DNA of 41,064 bases from CAZSAK01 sp964605155 (GCA_964605155.1 CAZSAK010000024.1:1-41064), one strand, 5' to 3'. Shown: positions 8,491 through 18,398, counted from the first letter of the stretch. Translations and numbers: made by a program. Notes: a model not told the origin generated them from the letters alone.

Positions 8491-9786
8491 ATGAAAAAGC
8501 TGGGAGCCTTCTTTCTGGTTCTTTTGCCATCCATCTGTGCCGGCGGTACCGTCATTGATGGCGTACGCACCTGGCCGGCACCCGATAACACACGTCTGGT
8601 GTTTGATATCGATTCACCCGTTGATTACACGATCTTCACCCTCAGCAATCCCGAGCGGTTGGTAATTGATTTCAAAGACACGCGTCCGGCTCATCCTCTC
8701 GTCTCACCATCACAAAAGGATCGGTTGATCAGTGATATACGCAGCGCGCCGCGCAACAAGGACGATTTCCGAGTGGTGCTGGATCTGCAAGGCAAACCTA
8801 CCTACAAGAGTTTCCTGCTTGCACCTTATCAGGAGTACGGCCATCGGCTGGTGATTGACCTGCATAAGACTACCGGGAATAAACAGCTGGAGATCAAGAG
8901 GCCGACGCCCGCACCACCGATGGGTCTGCGTGATATCGTGATCGCTATCGATGCCGGTCATGGCGGCGAAGATCCCGGCGCGCGCGGACGTAACGGTACC
9001 TATGAAAAAGATGTCGTACTTGCTATCGCGCGCAGGCTGGAGGAGCTGGTCAAGAGGGAACGCGGTATGCGTCCCGTCATGACGCGTGATGGCGATTATT
9101 TTCTCAGCCTGCGTCAACGGACACAAAGGGCGCGCAAACAACAGGCCGATTTTTTTGTATCGATTCATGCTGACTCCTTCAAGGACCCTAGGGTGAGTGG
9201 CATGTCGGTGTATGTGCTGTCGCAAAACGGTGCGACCAGTGAGGCCGCACGATGGCTGGCAGAAAAGGAAAATGCGTCAGACCTTATCGGAGGGGTCAGC
9301 CTTGATGACAAGGACGATGTACTCGCATCGGTGTTGCTGGATCTATCCCAGACGGGGACGATTGAGGCGAGTTTCGAGGCCGGCCAGGAGATACTGAGTA
9401 ATATAAAACCGATCGGCAGGCTGCATAAACACAGCGTTCAACAGGCCGGTTTTGTGGTACTGAAGTCTCCTGATATCCCCTCGATACTGATCGAGACGGC
9501 CTACATCACGAATCCGGAGGAAGAACGCAAGCTGCGCAGCGCCTCTCATCAGCAGGCCATCGCACAGGCGATATTGAACGGAATACATAATTATTTTGCC
9601 AGGAATGCGCCCCCCGGCACCCTGTATGCGTCGCGCAAGCATATCATCACCCGCGGTGATACGCTGTCGGACATCGCGCAACGCTATAACGTCAGCGTTG
9701 CCAATCTGCGTCATTTCAATCACCTGTCCGGCGATAACATCAGGGTCGGTCAGGTATTGCGTATCCCCGATGGCAGTGACAGTTAA
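8491..9786 (+). CDS. amiB: N-acetylmuramoyl-L-alanine amidase with AMIN and LysM domains
   Basis: Periplasmic zinc amidase that cuts the peptide from MurNAc during cell separation. Seen: signal peptide (LGAFFLVLLPSICAGG), an AMIN domain at about 20-130 (RLVFDIDSPVDYT, RLVIDF) for septal targeting, a linker, then Amidase_3 at about 145-365 with zinc-ligand region IDAGHGGEDPGARG, SIHADSF and the catalytic PSILIETAYITNP. A LysM repeat (about 385-430; ITRGDTLSDIAQRYNVSV) binds peptidoglycan. 431 aa. The LysM end is found in Pseudomonas-type AmiB and lacking in the enteric enzyme. It is probably activated by EnvC/NlpD-type factors, which are not in this window. Confidence 0.95.
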   Translation: MKKLGAFFLVLLPSICAGGTVIDGVRTWPAPDNTRLVFDIDSPVDYTIFTLSNPERLVIDFKDTRPAHPLVSPSQKDRLISDIRSAPRNKDDFRVVLDLQGKPTYKSFLLAPYQEYGHRLVIDLHKTTGNKQLEIKRPTPAPPMGLRDIVIAIDAGHGGEDPGARGRNGTYEKDVVLAIARRLEELVKRERGMRPVMTRDGDYFLSLRQRTQRARKQQADFFVSIHADSFKDPRVSGMSVYVLSQNGATSEAARWLAEKENASDLIGGVSLDDKDDVLASVLLDLSQTGTIEASFEAGQEILSNIKPIGRLHKHSVQQAGFVVLKSPDIPSILIETAYITNPEEERKLRSASHQQAIAQAILNGIHNYFARNAPPGTLYASRKHIITRGDTLSDIAQRYNVSVANLRHFNHLSGDNIRVGQVLRIPDGSDS

Positions 9787-9935
9787 GCATTATCTGATAT
9801 TCTCGATCATACCTCACTGTCCAATTGACCATCTCTGAATCCTCGAGCGGCTGATTCCACGGCACTGCCTGGTCGCGGCATTTTGCAGCATTAGTTCAAC
9901 CACGATTCATAATTGCTTTATAATCGGTGGCAGTC

Positions 9936-11789
9936 ATGAGCATGCCATCAAACCAGACAAATGCCCCGTTGCGGATTCAGCGGCTGAGTTCGCAGCTTGC
10001 CAACCAGATTGCCGCGGGTGAGGTGGTGGAACGACCTGCCTCGGTCGTCAAGGAACTGCTTGAAAACTGTCTGGATGCTGCAGCGAACATGATCGATATC
10101 GATGTAGAGCAGGGTGGTGCCCGGCTTGTGCGGGTGCGTGACAACGGTACAGGTATCCATAAAGATGATCTCGTCCTGGCGCTGGGACGGCATGCCACCA
10201 GCAAGATAGCGACACTTGATGAACTCGGCAGGATCAGTACGCTGGGTTTTCGGGGTGAAGCATTGCCCAGTATTGCTTCGGTATCCCGACTGACACTGAT
10301 ATCCGCCCTGCAGGATGGTGGTCCGGCATGGCGTATCAGCTGTGACGGTGGATCGACTGCGGCTGATCCTGTACCGGCGGCGCATCCATCCGGCACGACG
10401 ATAGAGATCCGGGATCTGTTTTATAACACGCCTGCACGGCGTAGATTCCTACGTACAGAAAAAACCGAATTTGGACATCTGGAAGAGGTTGTTAAGCGTG
10501 TTGCACTTAGTCATTTCGATGTCGGATTCCAGCTCAGGCATAACCGCCGCGTCGTACAATCACTCAAGGCGGCTACCTCCGATCGGGAGCGAATGGAACG
10601 GATTGCCTCAATCTGCGGTCGCCCGTTCATGGACAATAGCGTTGAGGTGAATGATGCAATCGCCGGTTTGCGTCTGTGGGGCTGGATAGGCTTGCCGACC
10701 TTTTCACGCAGTCAGTCTGATCTGCAATATTTTTATGTCAACGGTCGTATCGTGCGCGACAAGCTGGTCAGCCATGCCATACGCCAGGCATACAGGGATA
10801 TGCTGTATCACGGCCGGCATCCAGCCTATATATTGAATCTTGAATTACCGGTGGAACAGGTGGATGTCAATGTGCATCCGTCCAAACATGAGGTCAGATT
10901 CCGTGACAGTCGTCTGGTCCATGATTTCCTGTTTCGTGTCATCCATACGGCTTTGTCTGGGGTCAGTCCGGGTGACAGCCAGAAATCCCTCGAATCGAAC
11001 GCTGTTGCAAGTTACCAGGCCGTTGACCATCACGGCGGGGATGAAAGCTCGTCGTTATCGTCAGGTGCCTACATATCCTCGAGGGATTTTCAACGTCAAT
11101 CCACGATTCCATTTCAGGTGCGCGAGCAATTGTCGGCTGCCTATACTGCGTTGTATGACGCCCGCTCGCCGGAGTCGGTCGAAACCGATAATACACAGCA
11201 GGACATACCGCCGCTGGGTTTCGCCATCGCCCAGCTCCAGGGTATCTATATCCTGGCGCAAAACCGGGATGGACTGGTTATAGTGGATATGCATGCGGCC
11301 CATGAACGCATAACCTATGAACGTCTAAAGACAACCTTCGATGCCGGCGGGATCACTTCGCAGCCACTGCTTGTTCCGATGTCGTTCGATGTCAGTGAAA
11401 GTGAGGCTTGCCTGGTGGAGGGATATGAAGACGTCTTCACCACGCTTGGATTTGAATTACAGCGATCAGGCCCGACTACCGTCACCATACGCAGTATTCC
11501 CGCGGTGTTATGTGATTCTAGGATCGAGGAGCTTATCAGGGATGTACTCGCCGATATCAATACCTATCAGGACAGCAGCCGCATCCGTGGCAGGATCAAT
11601 GAGATTTTATCCACTATGGCATGCCACGGTTCCGTGCGAGCGAACCGGATACTGACCATCCCTGAAATGAATGCGTTGTTGCGAGATATGGAGCACACCG
11701 AACGAAGCGGTCAATGCAATCACGGTCGCCCGACATGGACACAGCTCAGCATGCAGGAGTTGGACAGGCTGTTTATGCGAGGCCGCTAG
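9936..11789 (+). CDS. mutL: DNA mismatch repair protein MutL (endonuclease-type)
   Basis: Links mismatch recognition by MutS to strand incision. N-terminal GHL ATPase: NQIAAGEVVERPASVVKELL, DNGTGI, GFRGEALPSI and the HPSKHEVRF segment. The C-terminal part has D-M-H-A-A-H-E-R-I-T-Y-E, which fits the DxHA(x)2E(x)4E metal-binding endonuclease motif, plus ACHGSVRA and CNHGRP, also endonuclease-site motifs. This suggests MutL cuts DNA itself, as in bacteria without MutH. The start is uncertain among GTG 9927, ATG 9936 and ATG 9942; 9936 has GGTGG eight bases upstream. The usual next genes, miaA and hfq, are absent. Confidence 0.96.
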   Translation: MSMPSNQTNAPLRIQRLSSQLANQIAAGEVVERPASVVKELLENCLDAAANMIDIDVEQGGARLVRVRDNGTGIHKDDLVLALGRHATSKIATLDELGRISTLGFRGEALPSIASVSRLTLISALQDGGPAWRISCDGGSTAADPVPAAHPSGTTIEIRDLFYNTPARRRFLRTEKTEFGHLEEVVKRVALSHFDVGFQLRHNRRVVQSLKAATSDRERMERIASICGRPFMDNSVEVNDAIAGLRLWGWIGLPTFSRSQSDLQYFYVNGRIVRDKLVSHAIRQAYRDMLYHGRHPAYILNLELPVEQVDVNVHPSKHEVRFRDSRLVHDFLFRVIHTALSGVSPGDSQKSLESNAVASYQAVDHHGGDESSSLSSGAYISSRDFQRQSTIPFQVREQLSAAYTALYDARSPESVETDNTQQDIPPLGFAIAQLQGIYILAQNRDGLVIVDMHAAHERITYERLKTTFDAGGITSQPLLVPMSFDVSESEACLVEGYEDVFTTLGFELQRSGPTTVTIRSIPAVLCDSRIEELIRDVLADINTYQDSSRIRGRINEILSTMACHGSVRANRILTIPEMNALLRDMEHTERSGQCNHGRPTWTQLSMQELDRLFMRGR

Positions 11790-11928
11790 CAACCTGTATA
11801 TACTTCGTTCCTCGGCGCTGAAATCCAGGGACAGTCCATCACTGGTCAAGCAGATCAGGGTGGTGTGATGCAGTCATATCCCGCTGCCGTCGTCAGGGTC
11901 GTGTTACATGCGTTTAAGAATGTGGCCG

Positions 11929-12996
11929 TCAGAGCAGGGCAATTTGCGCTGATTCATCAGGTGGCGTGAAGCGGGTACTCTCCAGTGCGACTGTTACGGA
12001 ATAACCCAGACGTTTTTTCGCCAGAGTGAAGCGTTTCTGTATCATCCCGGCATATTCTCCCAAGCCACGCATCCTGGTTCCGAAGCGATTGTCATAGAGA
12101 CCTCCGCCGCGGGCGGCACGTATCAGGTTCAGTACGTGTCCGGCCTTAAGCGGTTCGTGGGTACGAAGCCAATCCTGAAACATTTCTTTTAATTCATGAG
12201 GCAAACGCAGCATTACATAACCGGCATGGAGTGCCCCGGCCTCTCTGGACTGGTCAAGTATCGTCTCCAGTTCCGGGTCTGTCAGGGCCGGGATGACCGG
12301 TGCGATGAGCACTGAAACCGTGATCCCGGCTTGTGACAACCGGTTGATGATTTCCAGACGTCTTTGAGGCGCGGCGGCCCTCGGTTCCAACCTGCGGGCC
12401 AGTGAACGGTCCAGTGTTGTAATCGATATCGCGACGGACGCCTGGCGGCGCGACGCTGCCTCAGCAATCAAATCGATATCACGTTCTATCAATGCCGACT
12501 TGGTAACAATGCTGAAGGGATGTTGTGTTGCCACCAGCACTTCCAGTATGGAACGGGTCAGTTTGAGCTTTCTTTCCACGGGTTGATAGGCGTCGGTGTT
12601 GATACCCACGGCAACCGGTGCACAGCGATATTTCGGATGTGAGAGTTCGAGGTTTAACTGCTGAACCGCATCCGGCTTATAAAACAGACGGCTCTCAAAA
12701 TCCAGCCCCGGTGAAAGGTCAAGCCAGGCATGTGTGGGACGGGCGAAACAATAAATGCAACCGTGCTCACAGCCGCGATAGGGATTGATGGACCGGTCAA
12801 AGCCCACATCAGGTGAGTTGTTGTAGGTGATGATCCTGTGGCTGCTGTCTATTGATAGCGAGGTTTGTAACGGTGGTATATCTTCTGCCCCAAGGACCCA
12901 ACCATCATCGATGTCCTCATGCCTGATACGGGAGTAGCGGTTGACAGGACTGATCGTCGCGCCGCGGCCTTTATGTGTCTGTTTCGGATCGTGCAT
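11929..12996 (-). CDS. PA0069-family radical SAM protein
   Basis: Radical SAM protein of the PA0069/Rv2578c type, distantly related to spore photoproduct lyase; the reaction is not known to me. Seen in 355 aa: N-terminal NRYSRIRHEDIDDGW, then DRSINPYRGCEHGCIYCFAR with the C-x3-C-x2-C cluster (CEHGCIYC) that binds the 4Fe-4S and SAM, then GINTDAYQPVE and VTKSALIERDIDL of the TIM-barrel core. It faces mutL (convergent, 139 bp between stops) and is divergent from glnS with 131 bp between starts. Family members are common single genes in Proteobacteria. Confidence 0.9.
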   Translation of the reverse strand: MHDPKQTHKGRGATISPVNRYSRIRHEDIDDGWVLGAEDIPPLQTSLSIDSSHRIITYNNSPDVGFDRSINPYRGCEHGCIYCFARPTHAWLDLSPGLDFESRLFYKPDAVQQLNLELSHPKYRCAPVAVGINTDAYQPVERKLKLTRSILEVLVATQHPFSIVTKSALIERDIDLIAEAASRRQASVAISITTLDRSLARRLEPRAAAPQRRLEIINRLSQAGITVSVLIAPVIPALTDPELETILDQSREAGALHAGYVMLRLPHELKEMFQDWLRTHEPLKAGHVLNLIRAARGGGLYDNRFGTRMRGLGEYAGMIQKRFTLAKKRLGYSVTVALESTRFTPPDESAQIALL

Positions 12997-13127
12997 CGAA
13001 GACGGGTGATCTTGAACTGATATAAATCACGGGCTGTAATGACAAAGAACTTTAGCCGATCTCCCGGCGCCATGGCAAATTTATATAACGTATTGAATAA
13101 TAAAAAAAAGTACTCTATATTGTGGAC

Positions 13128-14822
13128 ATGGAAGCAGAACACGATAATCCCCGCAACACACCGGCGAATTTTATTCGTCAAATCATCACCGCTGATCTTG
13201 AGGCCGGAAAAAACGATGGCAGGGTCGCGACCCGGTTTCCACCGGAACCCAATGGGTATCTGCATATCGGCCATGCAAAATCGATCTGCCTGAATTTCGG
13301 TATCGCGCAGGATTTTCACGGTACCTGTAATCTGCGTTTCGACGATACCAACCCCCACAGGGAGGATGTGGAGTATGTCGAGGCGATCAAGGAGGATGTG
13401 AATTGGCTGGGGTATGACTGGGGTGAGCGCCTGTATTTTGCATCCAATTATTTCGAGCAGCTCTATGAATATGCCGTACAGTTGATCGAAAAAGGCAAGG
13501 CCTATGTCGACGATCTCAGTGCGGATGAAATCCGTGAGTATCGCGGTTCATTGACTGAAGCGGGCAGGGACAGTCCCTGCCGCAACCGCAGTGTCGAGGA
13601 GAATCTTGATATATTCAGGCGTATGCGCGCAGGCGAATTCGCCGATGGCGCCAAGGTATTGCGTGCCCGGATTGATATGTCATCACCCAATATCAATCTG
13701 CGTGATCCGACCATATATCGTATTCGTCACGGTGTCATCCATCATCAGACAAAGCAGGAATGGGTAATCTACCCCATGTATGACTTTACACACTGCATAT
13801 CCGATGCGCTTGAAGGTATTACCCATTCCTTGTGTACCCTGGAATTCGAGGATCATCGTCCTTTATACGACTGGTTTCTTGACGAGCTGGATGTGGGCTG
13901 CCATCCGCAACAGATCGAGTTTTCGCGTCTGTCGCTGGAATATACCGTGATGAGTAAACGCAAGCTTCATATCCTCGTAGCAGAGGGTATCGTTGAAGGC
14001 TGGGATGATCCACGGATGCCTACCATCGCCGGTTTGCGCCGCCGTGGATATACACCGGCCTCGATTCGAGACTTCTGCCGGCGCATCGGTGTTTCAAAGG
14101 CTGACAACAGGGTTGAACTGGCCCTGCTTGAAGATTGCATCCGTACCGATCTGAATGATAATGCTGAGCGCCGCATGGTTGTGCTCCACCCCCTCAAGGT
14201 GATATTGACGAATTTTCCCCGGGACCACATCGAACACTTTGAGGTGGCGAATCATCCCAAGAATGAGGGTATGGGCAGCCGTATGATACCGTTCAGCAGG
14301 GAGATCTATATCGATCATAATGATTTTATGGAAGATCCACCAAAACAATTCAAACGACTGGTGCCGGGCGGGGAAGTCCGCCTGCGTCATGCCTATGTCA
14401 TCAAATGCGATGAAGTCATCAAGGACGTGAATGGCAACATTATCGAATTGCATTGCACAATTGATCCAGATACCCTCGGTACAAATCCGGCCGGGCGCAA
14501 GGTCAAGGGCGTGATCCACTGGGTATCGGTTGAACATTCTCTGGAGGCCGAAGTGAGATTGTACGATCGCCTGTTTACTGTTCCCGATCCTGACGGGATC
14601 AGTCAGGTTGATGAATTCAAGGATTCAATCAATCCGGATTCGCTTCGCACCCTGACTCAATGCCGTATTGAGCCGGGCCTGGAGAGGTGTGAACCTGGCG
14701 ATCACTTCCAGTTCGAACGCGAAGGTTATTTTACGATGGACCCGTTGCGACAGCCGGATAACAAACCGGTCTTTAACCGTACGGTCTCACTACGTGATAC
14801 ATGGGCGAAGGCCAGTAAGTAA
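13128..14822 (+). CDS. glnS: Glutamine--tRNA ligase
   Basis: Charges tRNA-Gln with glutamine. Class I synthetase: FPPEPNGYLHIGHAKSICLN contains the HIGH motif, FDDTNP follows, and VMSKRKL is the KMSKS-type motif. The C-terminal anticodon-binding beta-barrels are complete (VKGVIHWVS, FERLGYF-like QFEREGYFTMD). 564 aa from ATG 13128; a GTG at 13122 is in frame and neither has a strong ribosome site. GlnS is the rule in gammaproteobacteria and rare in many other phyla, which supports the taxonomic call. It ends 26 bp before the end of the convergent kinase gene. Confidence 0.97.
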   Translation: MEAEHDNPRNTPANFIRQIITADLEAGKNDGRVATRFPPEPNGYLHIGHAKSICLNFGIAQDFHGTCNLRFDDTNPHREDVEYVEAIKEDVNWLGYDWGERLYFASNYFEQLYEYAVQLIEKGKAYVDDLSADEIREYRGSLTEAGRDSPCRNRSVEENLDIFRRMRAGEFADGAKVLRARIDMSSPNINLRDPTIYRIRHGVIHHQTKQEWVIYPMYDFTHCISDALEGITHSLCTLEFEDHRPLYDWFLDELDVGCHPQQIEFSRLSLEYTVMSKRKLHILVAEGIVEGWDDPRMPTIAGLRRRGYTPASIRDFCRRIGVSKADNRVELALLEDCIRTDLNDNAERRMVVLHPLKVILTNFPRDHIEHFEVANHPKNEGMGSRMIPFSREIYIDHNDFMEDPPKQFKRLVPGGEVRLRHAYVIKCDEVIKDVNGNIIELHCTIDPDTLGTNPAGRKVKGVIHWVSVEHSLEAEVRLYDRLFTVPDPDGISQVDEFKDSINPDSLRTLTQCRIEPGLERCEPGDHFQFEREGYFTMDPLRQPDNKPVFNRTVSLRDTWAKASK

Positions 14823-14848
14823 GCTGTCCTGCCATCACGATAGCGGTG

Positions 14849-16192
14849 CTATGATAACGGGAATCTCACCTTGATGTGCGTGCCAGTGCCGGACTCTGGC
14901 TGGCCGATGTCCATCACGGCGTTGTGCAGTTCCGCTATGCGTTTGACGATCGAAAGGCCCAGGCCGGAGCCGGTTTCGTTATTGCCTACAATACGGTAGA
15001 ACCGCTCCGTGACGTTCAATCTTTCATGCTGGGGAATGCCGGGTCCGTTGTCGGCAACTAGCAGTACAAGATTACTATTTTCTTTATGTATAGAAACGAA
15101 TATCCTGCCGCCTTCCTGGGTATAACGAATGGCATTGTCGATAAGATTACGTGCCAGTATGGATAACGCGGTCGGTAATCCCATTACATTTCCAGCCGCT
15201 TGTGCCGAATACTCCAGTTCGATGCGTTTACTCACGGCTACCGGCGCCAGCTCGGAACATACTGATTCAACAATATTATTCAGATCCACGGACTGAAGTG
15301 TCGAGGAAGCGGAATCGGGATCGAGCCTTGCCAGGGTAAGCAACTGTTCCACAAGATGCGTGCTGCGATCAACTCCACGCACGATCTGCTCGAGCGCCCT
15401 GTTACGATTCCCGTTGTCATCCGCCTTCATCGCCACCTGTGCCTGCGCCTTTAACGCCGCCAATGGCGTGCGCAATTCATGTGCGGCATTAGCGGTAAAA
15501 CGACGTTCGCTCTCGAACGCATCTTCCAGTCTCGTCAATAACTGGTTCAGTGATGTGACGAGCGGCTGGATTTCCAGGGGAACGTCATCCATGGCAATCG
15601 GTGCAAGTTGATGTGGTGAGCGATGGCTGACATGATCGGTGACGGTTCGTAGAGGAGCAAGACCGCGGTTGATTCCCATCGTTATCAGGAAGGCAAGAAA
15701 CGGGAGCGACAGCAGCATGGGCCACGAAACGTGTAACAGGATTTCCGAGATCAGCTCATTTCTGATGTCATAGCGTTCCCCGACAATCAGCCTTACTGAT
15801 TCCTGTGCATCAGAGTTCATCAGCAATCGCCATTTTTGCCCGTCCAGAACATTGTCGCTGAATCCTTCTGTGGACGTCATCGGGTGAGATGGAGCACTGC
15901 CTGAAGCTAAAATGAGCGCATCACCGTCCCATACCTGAAAGGCGAGTTTTTTCTCATAGGGGTGAAATTGAAATGTATCCGGTATATCGAGCTGTATGTT
16001 GTTTAATTCGTGTTCCGTGATCTCATGCGCGACGAGATCATGCAGGACGTGCATCGCCTGACCAAGCTGTGCATCGAACACCTCCTCAATTTCGTGTCGT
16101 GTGATGAAATATGCAAAGGTCATCATGATGAGCCATATCAGCATGAACAGGCCAAGTATGAGCAGCAGCAGACGACCGCGTATTGAAGACAT
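14849..16192 (-). CDS. QseC/PmrB-like sensor histidine kinase
   Basis: Inner-membrane sensor that phosphorylates the adjacent regulator. Residues 5-29 form the first membrane helix, about 30-155 the periplasmic sensor part, about 156-174 the second helix, followed by HAMP. The phospho-accepting His is H238 in NAAHELRTP. The ATP-binding part has NLIDNAIRYT (N box), DNGPGIP (G1) and GSGLGLSIVKRI (G2). 447 aa. Its ATG shares one base with the stop of the regulator gene. It is the last of seven genes in the run that begins at 21563. The signal is unknown; the periplasmic part has no motif I can name. Confidence 0.93.
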   Translation of the reverse strand: MSSIRGRLLLLILGLFMLIWLIMMTFAYFITRHEIEEVFDAQLGQAMHVLHDLVAHEITEHELNNIQLDIPDTFQFHPYEKKLAFQVWDGDALILASGSAPSHPMTSTEGFSDNVLDGQKWRLLMNSDAQESVRLIVGERYDIRNELISEILLHVSWPMLLSLPFLAFLITMGINRGLAPLRTVTDHVSHRSPHQLAPIAMDDVPLEIQPLVTSLNQLLTRLEDAFESERRFTANAAHELRTPLAALKAQAQVAMKADDNGNRNRALEQIVRGVDRSTHLVEQLLTLARLDPDSASSTLQSVDLNNIVESVCSELAPVAVSKRIELEYSAQAAGNVMGLPTALSILARNLIDNAIRYTQEGGRIFVSIHKENSNLVLLVADNGPGIPQHERLNVTERFYRIVGNNETGSGLGLSIVKRIAELHNAVMDIGQPESGTGTHIKVRFPLS

Positions 16193-16854
16193 CAGTCTTC
16201 CTTTTTGATCATATATCCGACACCGCGAATTGTCTGTATCAACTCATTACCGAGCTTTTTGCGCAGATGATGGATGTAGACCTCAACCGTATTGCTTTCA
16301 ACTTCCTGGTTCCAGCCGTATAACACCTGCTCAAGGCGGTTCTTGGACATAACCTTGCCTTGATTTTCCAGCAAGGTTTGCAGGATGATGAACTCCCTGG
16401 CAGACAGTTCAACCGGTGTGTCGCTGTTGGTGACAATATGGGAAACAGGGTCAAGCGTCAGTGACTTGTAGACCAGTTGCGGCGAGGCCCTGCCGCTCGA
16501 ACGGCGTAACAGGGCACGGATGCGTGCATTGAGTTCGTCCATATCAAACGGTTTGACGAAATAATCATCGGCACCGCTATCAAGCCCCAGTACCCGGTCG
16601 GAAACGGTATCTCTCGCAGTCAGGATGAGCACAGGTATCGGGTTGTCGGCTGCACGCAATGTCTTGAGAACCTCCAGCCCGGTTCGACGCGGCAGTCCAA
16701 GGTCCAGTACCACCAGATCAAAGTGTTCGGCCTTCAAGGCGGCTTCCGCACTGGCTCCATCTTTCATCCAGTCCACGGTATACCCATCCTGTACCAGACC
16801 GGCACGGATTGCATCACCGAGCATTTCATCATCTTCGACCAGTAGTAAACGCAT
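16192..16854 (-). CDS. OmpR-family response regulator (QseB/PmrA-like)
   Basis: DNA-binding partner of the kinase behind it. Receiver domain at 1-115 with acidic pocket E7-D8-D9, phospho-acceptor D51 and K101 in VKPFD. Winged-helix domain follows (ELSAREFIILQTLLENQGKVMS, NTVEVYIHHLRKKLG, IRGVGYM). 220 aa, the normal size. QseB/PmrA-type regulators bind two YTTAAK half-sites with 5 bp between them; one perfect copy lies at 21599-21615 at the head of this gene run, so it probably activates its own operon. 33 bp separate it from the upstream TPR gene. Confidence 0.95.
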   Translation of the reverse strand: MRLLLVEDDEMLGDAIRAGLVQDGYTVDWMKDGASAEAALKAEHFDLVVLDLGLPRRTGLEVLKTLRAADNPIPVLILTARDTVSDRVLGLDSGADDYFVKPFDMDELNARIRALLRRSSGRASPQLVYKSLTLDPVSHIVTNSDTPVELSAREFIILQTLLENQGKVMSKNRLEQVLYGWNQEVESNTVEVYIHHLRKKLGNELIQTIRGVGYMIKKED

Positions 16855-16887
16855 TATTGTTCACGGTTGCTTTGCATAAAAATACTA

Positions 16888-17568
16888 TTATATGTGCTTT
16901 TTGACCTCGGCGATCTCATCCTCGATTTCCTTGCGTCTGCCCTCATCGGCAATGGGCCTGTCAGGACGGGGTGGTGCATCGAGGGCCTTGTTGAGAGCGG
17001 CAAGGGCCTCGCCATATTGATGTTGCTTAACGAGATAATCGCCATAAAAATAGTTGGGGTCAATACCATCACTGTTGATCGCAAGAGCCTTTTCCAGATA
17101 TTCCCTGGCCTTTTTGTCACTTCCAAAGGATAACGGCCAGCCGGGTACCTGATAATGCAGGCTGCCGAGTGTTGTGTAAACGGAGCCATCCAGGGCATTA
17201 GGATCTATTTTTTCGGCCTCGAGCAGCAGATCGCGGGCCTGTTTTACAATGGACAGCGCCTTCATCTTGCTGAGGCCGCTAAGTTCCCCGGCATAGCTGC
17301 TGAGGATTATCGCTTCCCAGACCAGTGGTTCGGCATGACCCTTGAATTTTTCACTGACCAGATGTGACTTGTCCGAGAGTGCCTTGAATTGTTCCTTACG
17401 TTTGTCCTGTTCCGTCTGGTATTTGATGATTCCCCATTCATGTTGCAGATCGTGTATCGCCTGATCGAGAACCTCGTCTGCCTGCGAGGCAGTCGCCCAC
17501 TGCATACATATGATGGCCCCGAGTATTGATAGGAACGACAGAAAGGATCTAGTGGATCTGGTTTGCAT
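16888..17568 (-). CDS. Periplasmic TPR-repeat protein of unknown function
   Basis: 226 aa. A signal peptide is clear (RSTRSFLSFLSILGAII, cleavage likely after ATASQA). The mature part is helical with TPR-like units, best seen in AREYLEKALAINSDGIDPN and YGEALAALNKALDAPP, and ends in a charged helix. The start is fixed by GGAGGTGAT placed just before ATG 17568; the in-frame ATG at 17583 lies inside that ribosome site. It lies between SDR and the two-component genes, so it may be an envelope partner of the pathway or of the kinase. I know no exact family. Confidence 0.82.
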   Translation of the reverse strand: MQTRSTRSFLSFLSILGAIICMQWATASQADEVLDQAIHDLQHEWGIIKYQTEQDKRKEQFKALSDKSHLVSEKFKGHAEPLVWEAIILSSYAGELSGLSKMKALSIVKQARDLLLEAEKIDPNALDGSVYTTLGSLHYQVPGWPLSFGSDKKAREYLEKALAINSDGIDPNYFYGDYLVKQHQYGEALAALNKALDAPPRPDRPIADEGRRKEIEDEIAEVKKHI

Positions 17569-17597
17569 GTGTATCACCTCCATGAATATTTTGAATA

Positions 17598-18398
17598 TTA
17601 ATGTTCACGTGCGAATTCACGTGTAATCTGATTCTGCTTTTTGACAGCCTGGTCTACGATACGCGGGAACAGGGCATTGATACGCACGAACAACGCCTCA
17701 GGCCATCCAATGTAATAATCCTTGGCATCCTTCTCGACGGCGCGAATGATATGTGTAGCCACGTTTGCGGCAGAATCCATGTTCATTTTCACTGCACTGG
17801 ACATCTTGTTGACGGCACTATTGTTAAAGGGTGTCTTTGCGGCGCGTGGCGCAACATAAGTAACACTGACGCCGGTACCGTCGAGCTCGCGCCGAATTGC
17901 TTCTGAGAATCCCCGCAGGGCGAATTTTGTGCTTGAATAGGTGGCAAAATAGGCGAATGCAATGGATCCGAATATTGATCCTATGTTGACGATTCTCCCC
18001 TCGCCACGCTCCACCATGTGTGGCAGGATACTCTGGGTCAAGTGCATTGGTGCGAGGACATTTACTTTATACAGCAATTCCGTTACAAACGGATCCTCGA
18101 TGCTAAAATCGGTGAAACTCATCATGCCGGCGAGATTGATCAGGACATCCACCTTGCCGAAGCTCCTGAGCGTCTGATCGATTACCAGACGGCGACCGGC
18201 GTCGGTTGTCAAGTCTGCCGTAATCGTCATGCTGTCGGTTTTGTACGGCGAGATATCCCTGGCTACATTTTCAAGCGCTTCGGTATTTCGATCGACCAGT
18301 GCGATATGAGCCCCCTTGGCGGCCAGCAGCTTCGCGACTTCACTGCCGATACCACCCGATGCGCCTGTCAATATGATATGTCTGTTATCTAGCTTCAC
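17598..18398 (-). CDS. Short-chain dehydrogenase/reductase
   Basis: NAD(P)-dependent classical SDR. Seen: TGASGGIG nucleotide motif at about residue 11-18, D-x-N near 37 after strand 2, NLAG (NAG-type) motif, catalytic Ser in NIGSIFGS and YSSTK with catalytic Tyr and Lys. 266 aa from GTG 18398, which has GGAGAA 7 nt upstream; the longer frame from 18428 lacks such a site. The C-terminal region (IGWPEALFVRINALFPRIV) resembles SDRs acting on acyl or lipid substrates, but this is weak evidence. In context it would reduce a keto or acyl intermediate from the ligase and oxidase next to it. Confidence 0.92.
   Translation of the reverse strand: MKLDNRHIILTGASGGIGSEVAKLLAAKGAHIALVDRNTEALENVARDISPYKTDSMTITADLTTDAGRRLVIDQTLRSFGKVDVLINLAGMMSFTDFSIEDPFVTELLYKVNVLAPMHLTQSILPHMVERGEGRIVNIGSIFGSIAFAYFATYSSTKFALRGFSEAIRRELDGTGVSVTYVAPRAAKTPFNNSAVNKMSSAVKMNMDSAANVATHIIRAVEKDAKDYYIGWPEALFVRINALFPRIVDQAVKKQNQITREFAREH

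Noticed and set aside
9919..9924. TATAAT just before mutL
   Set aside because: A start from it would fall about 5 nt before ATG 9936, leaving no room for a ribosome site, and no -35 is found at proper distance.
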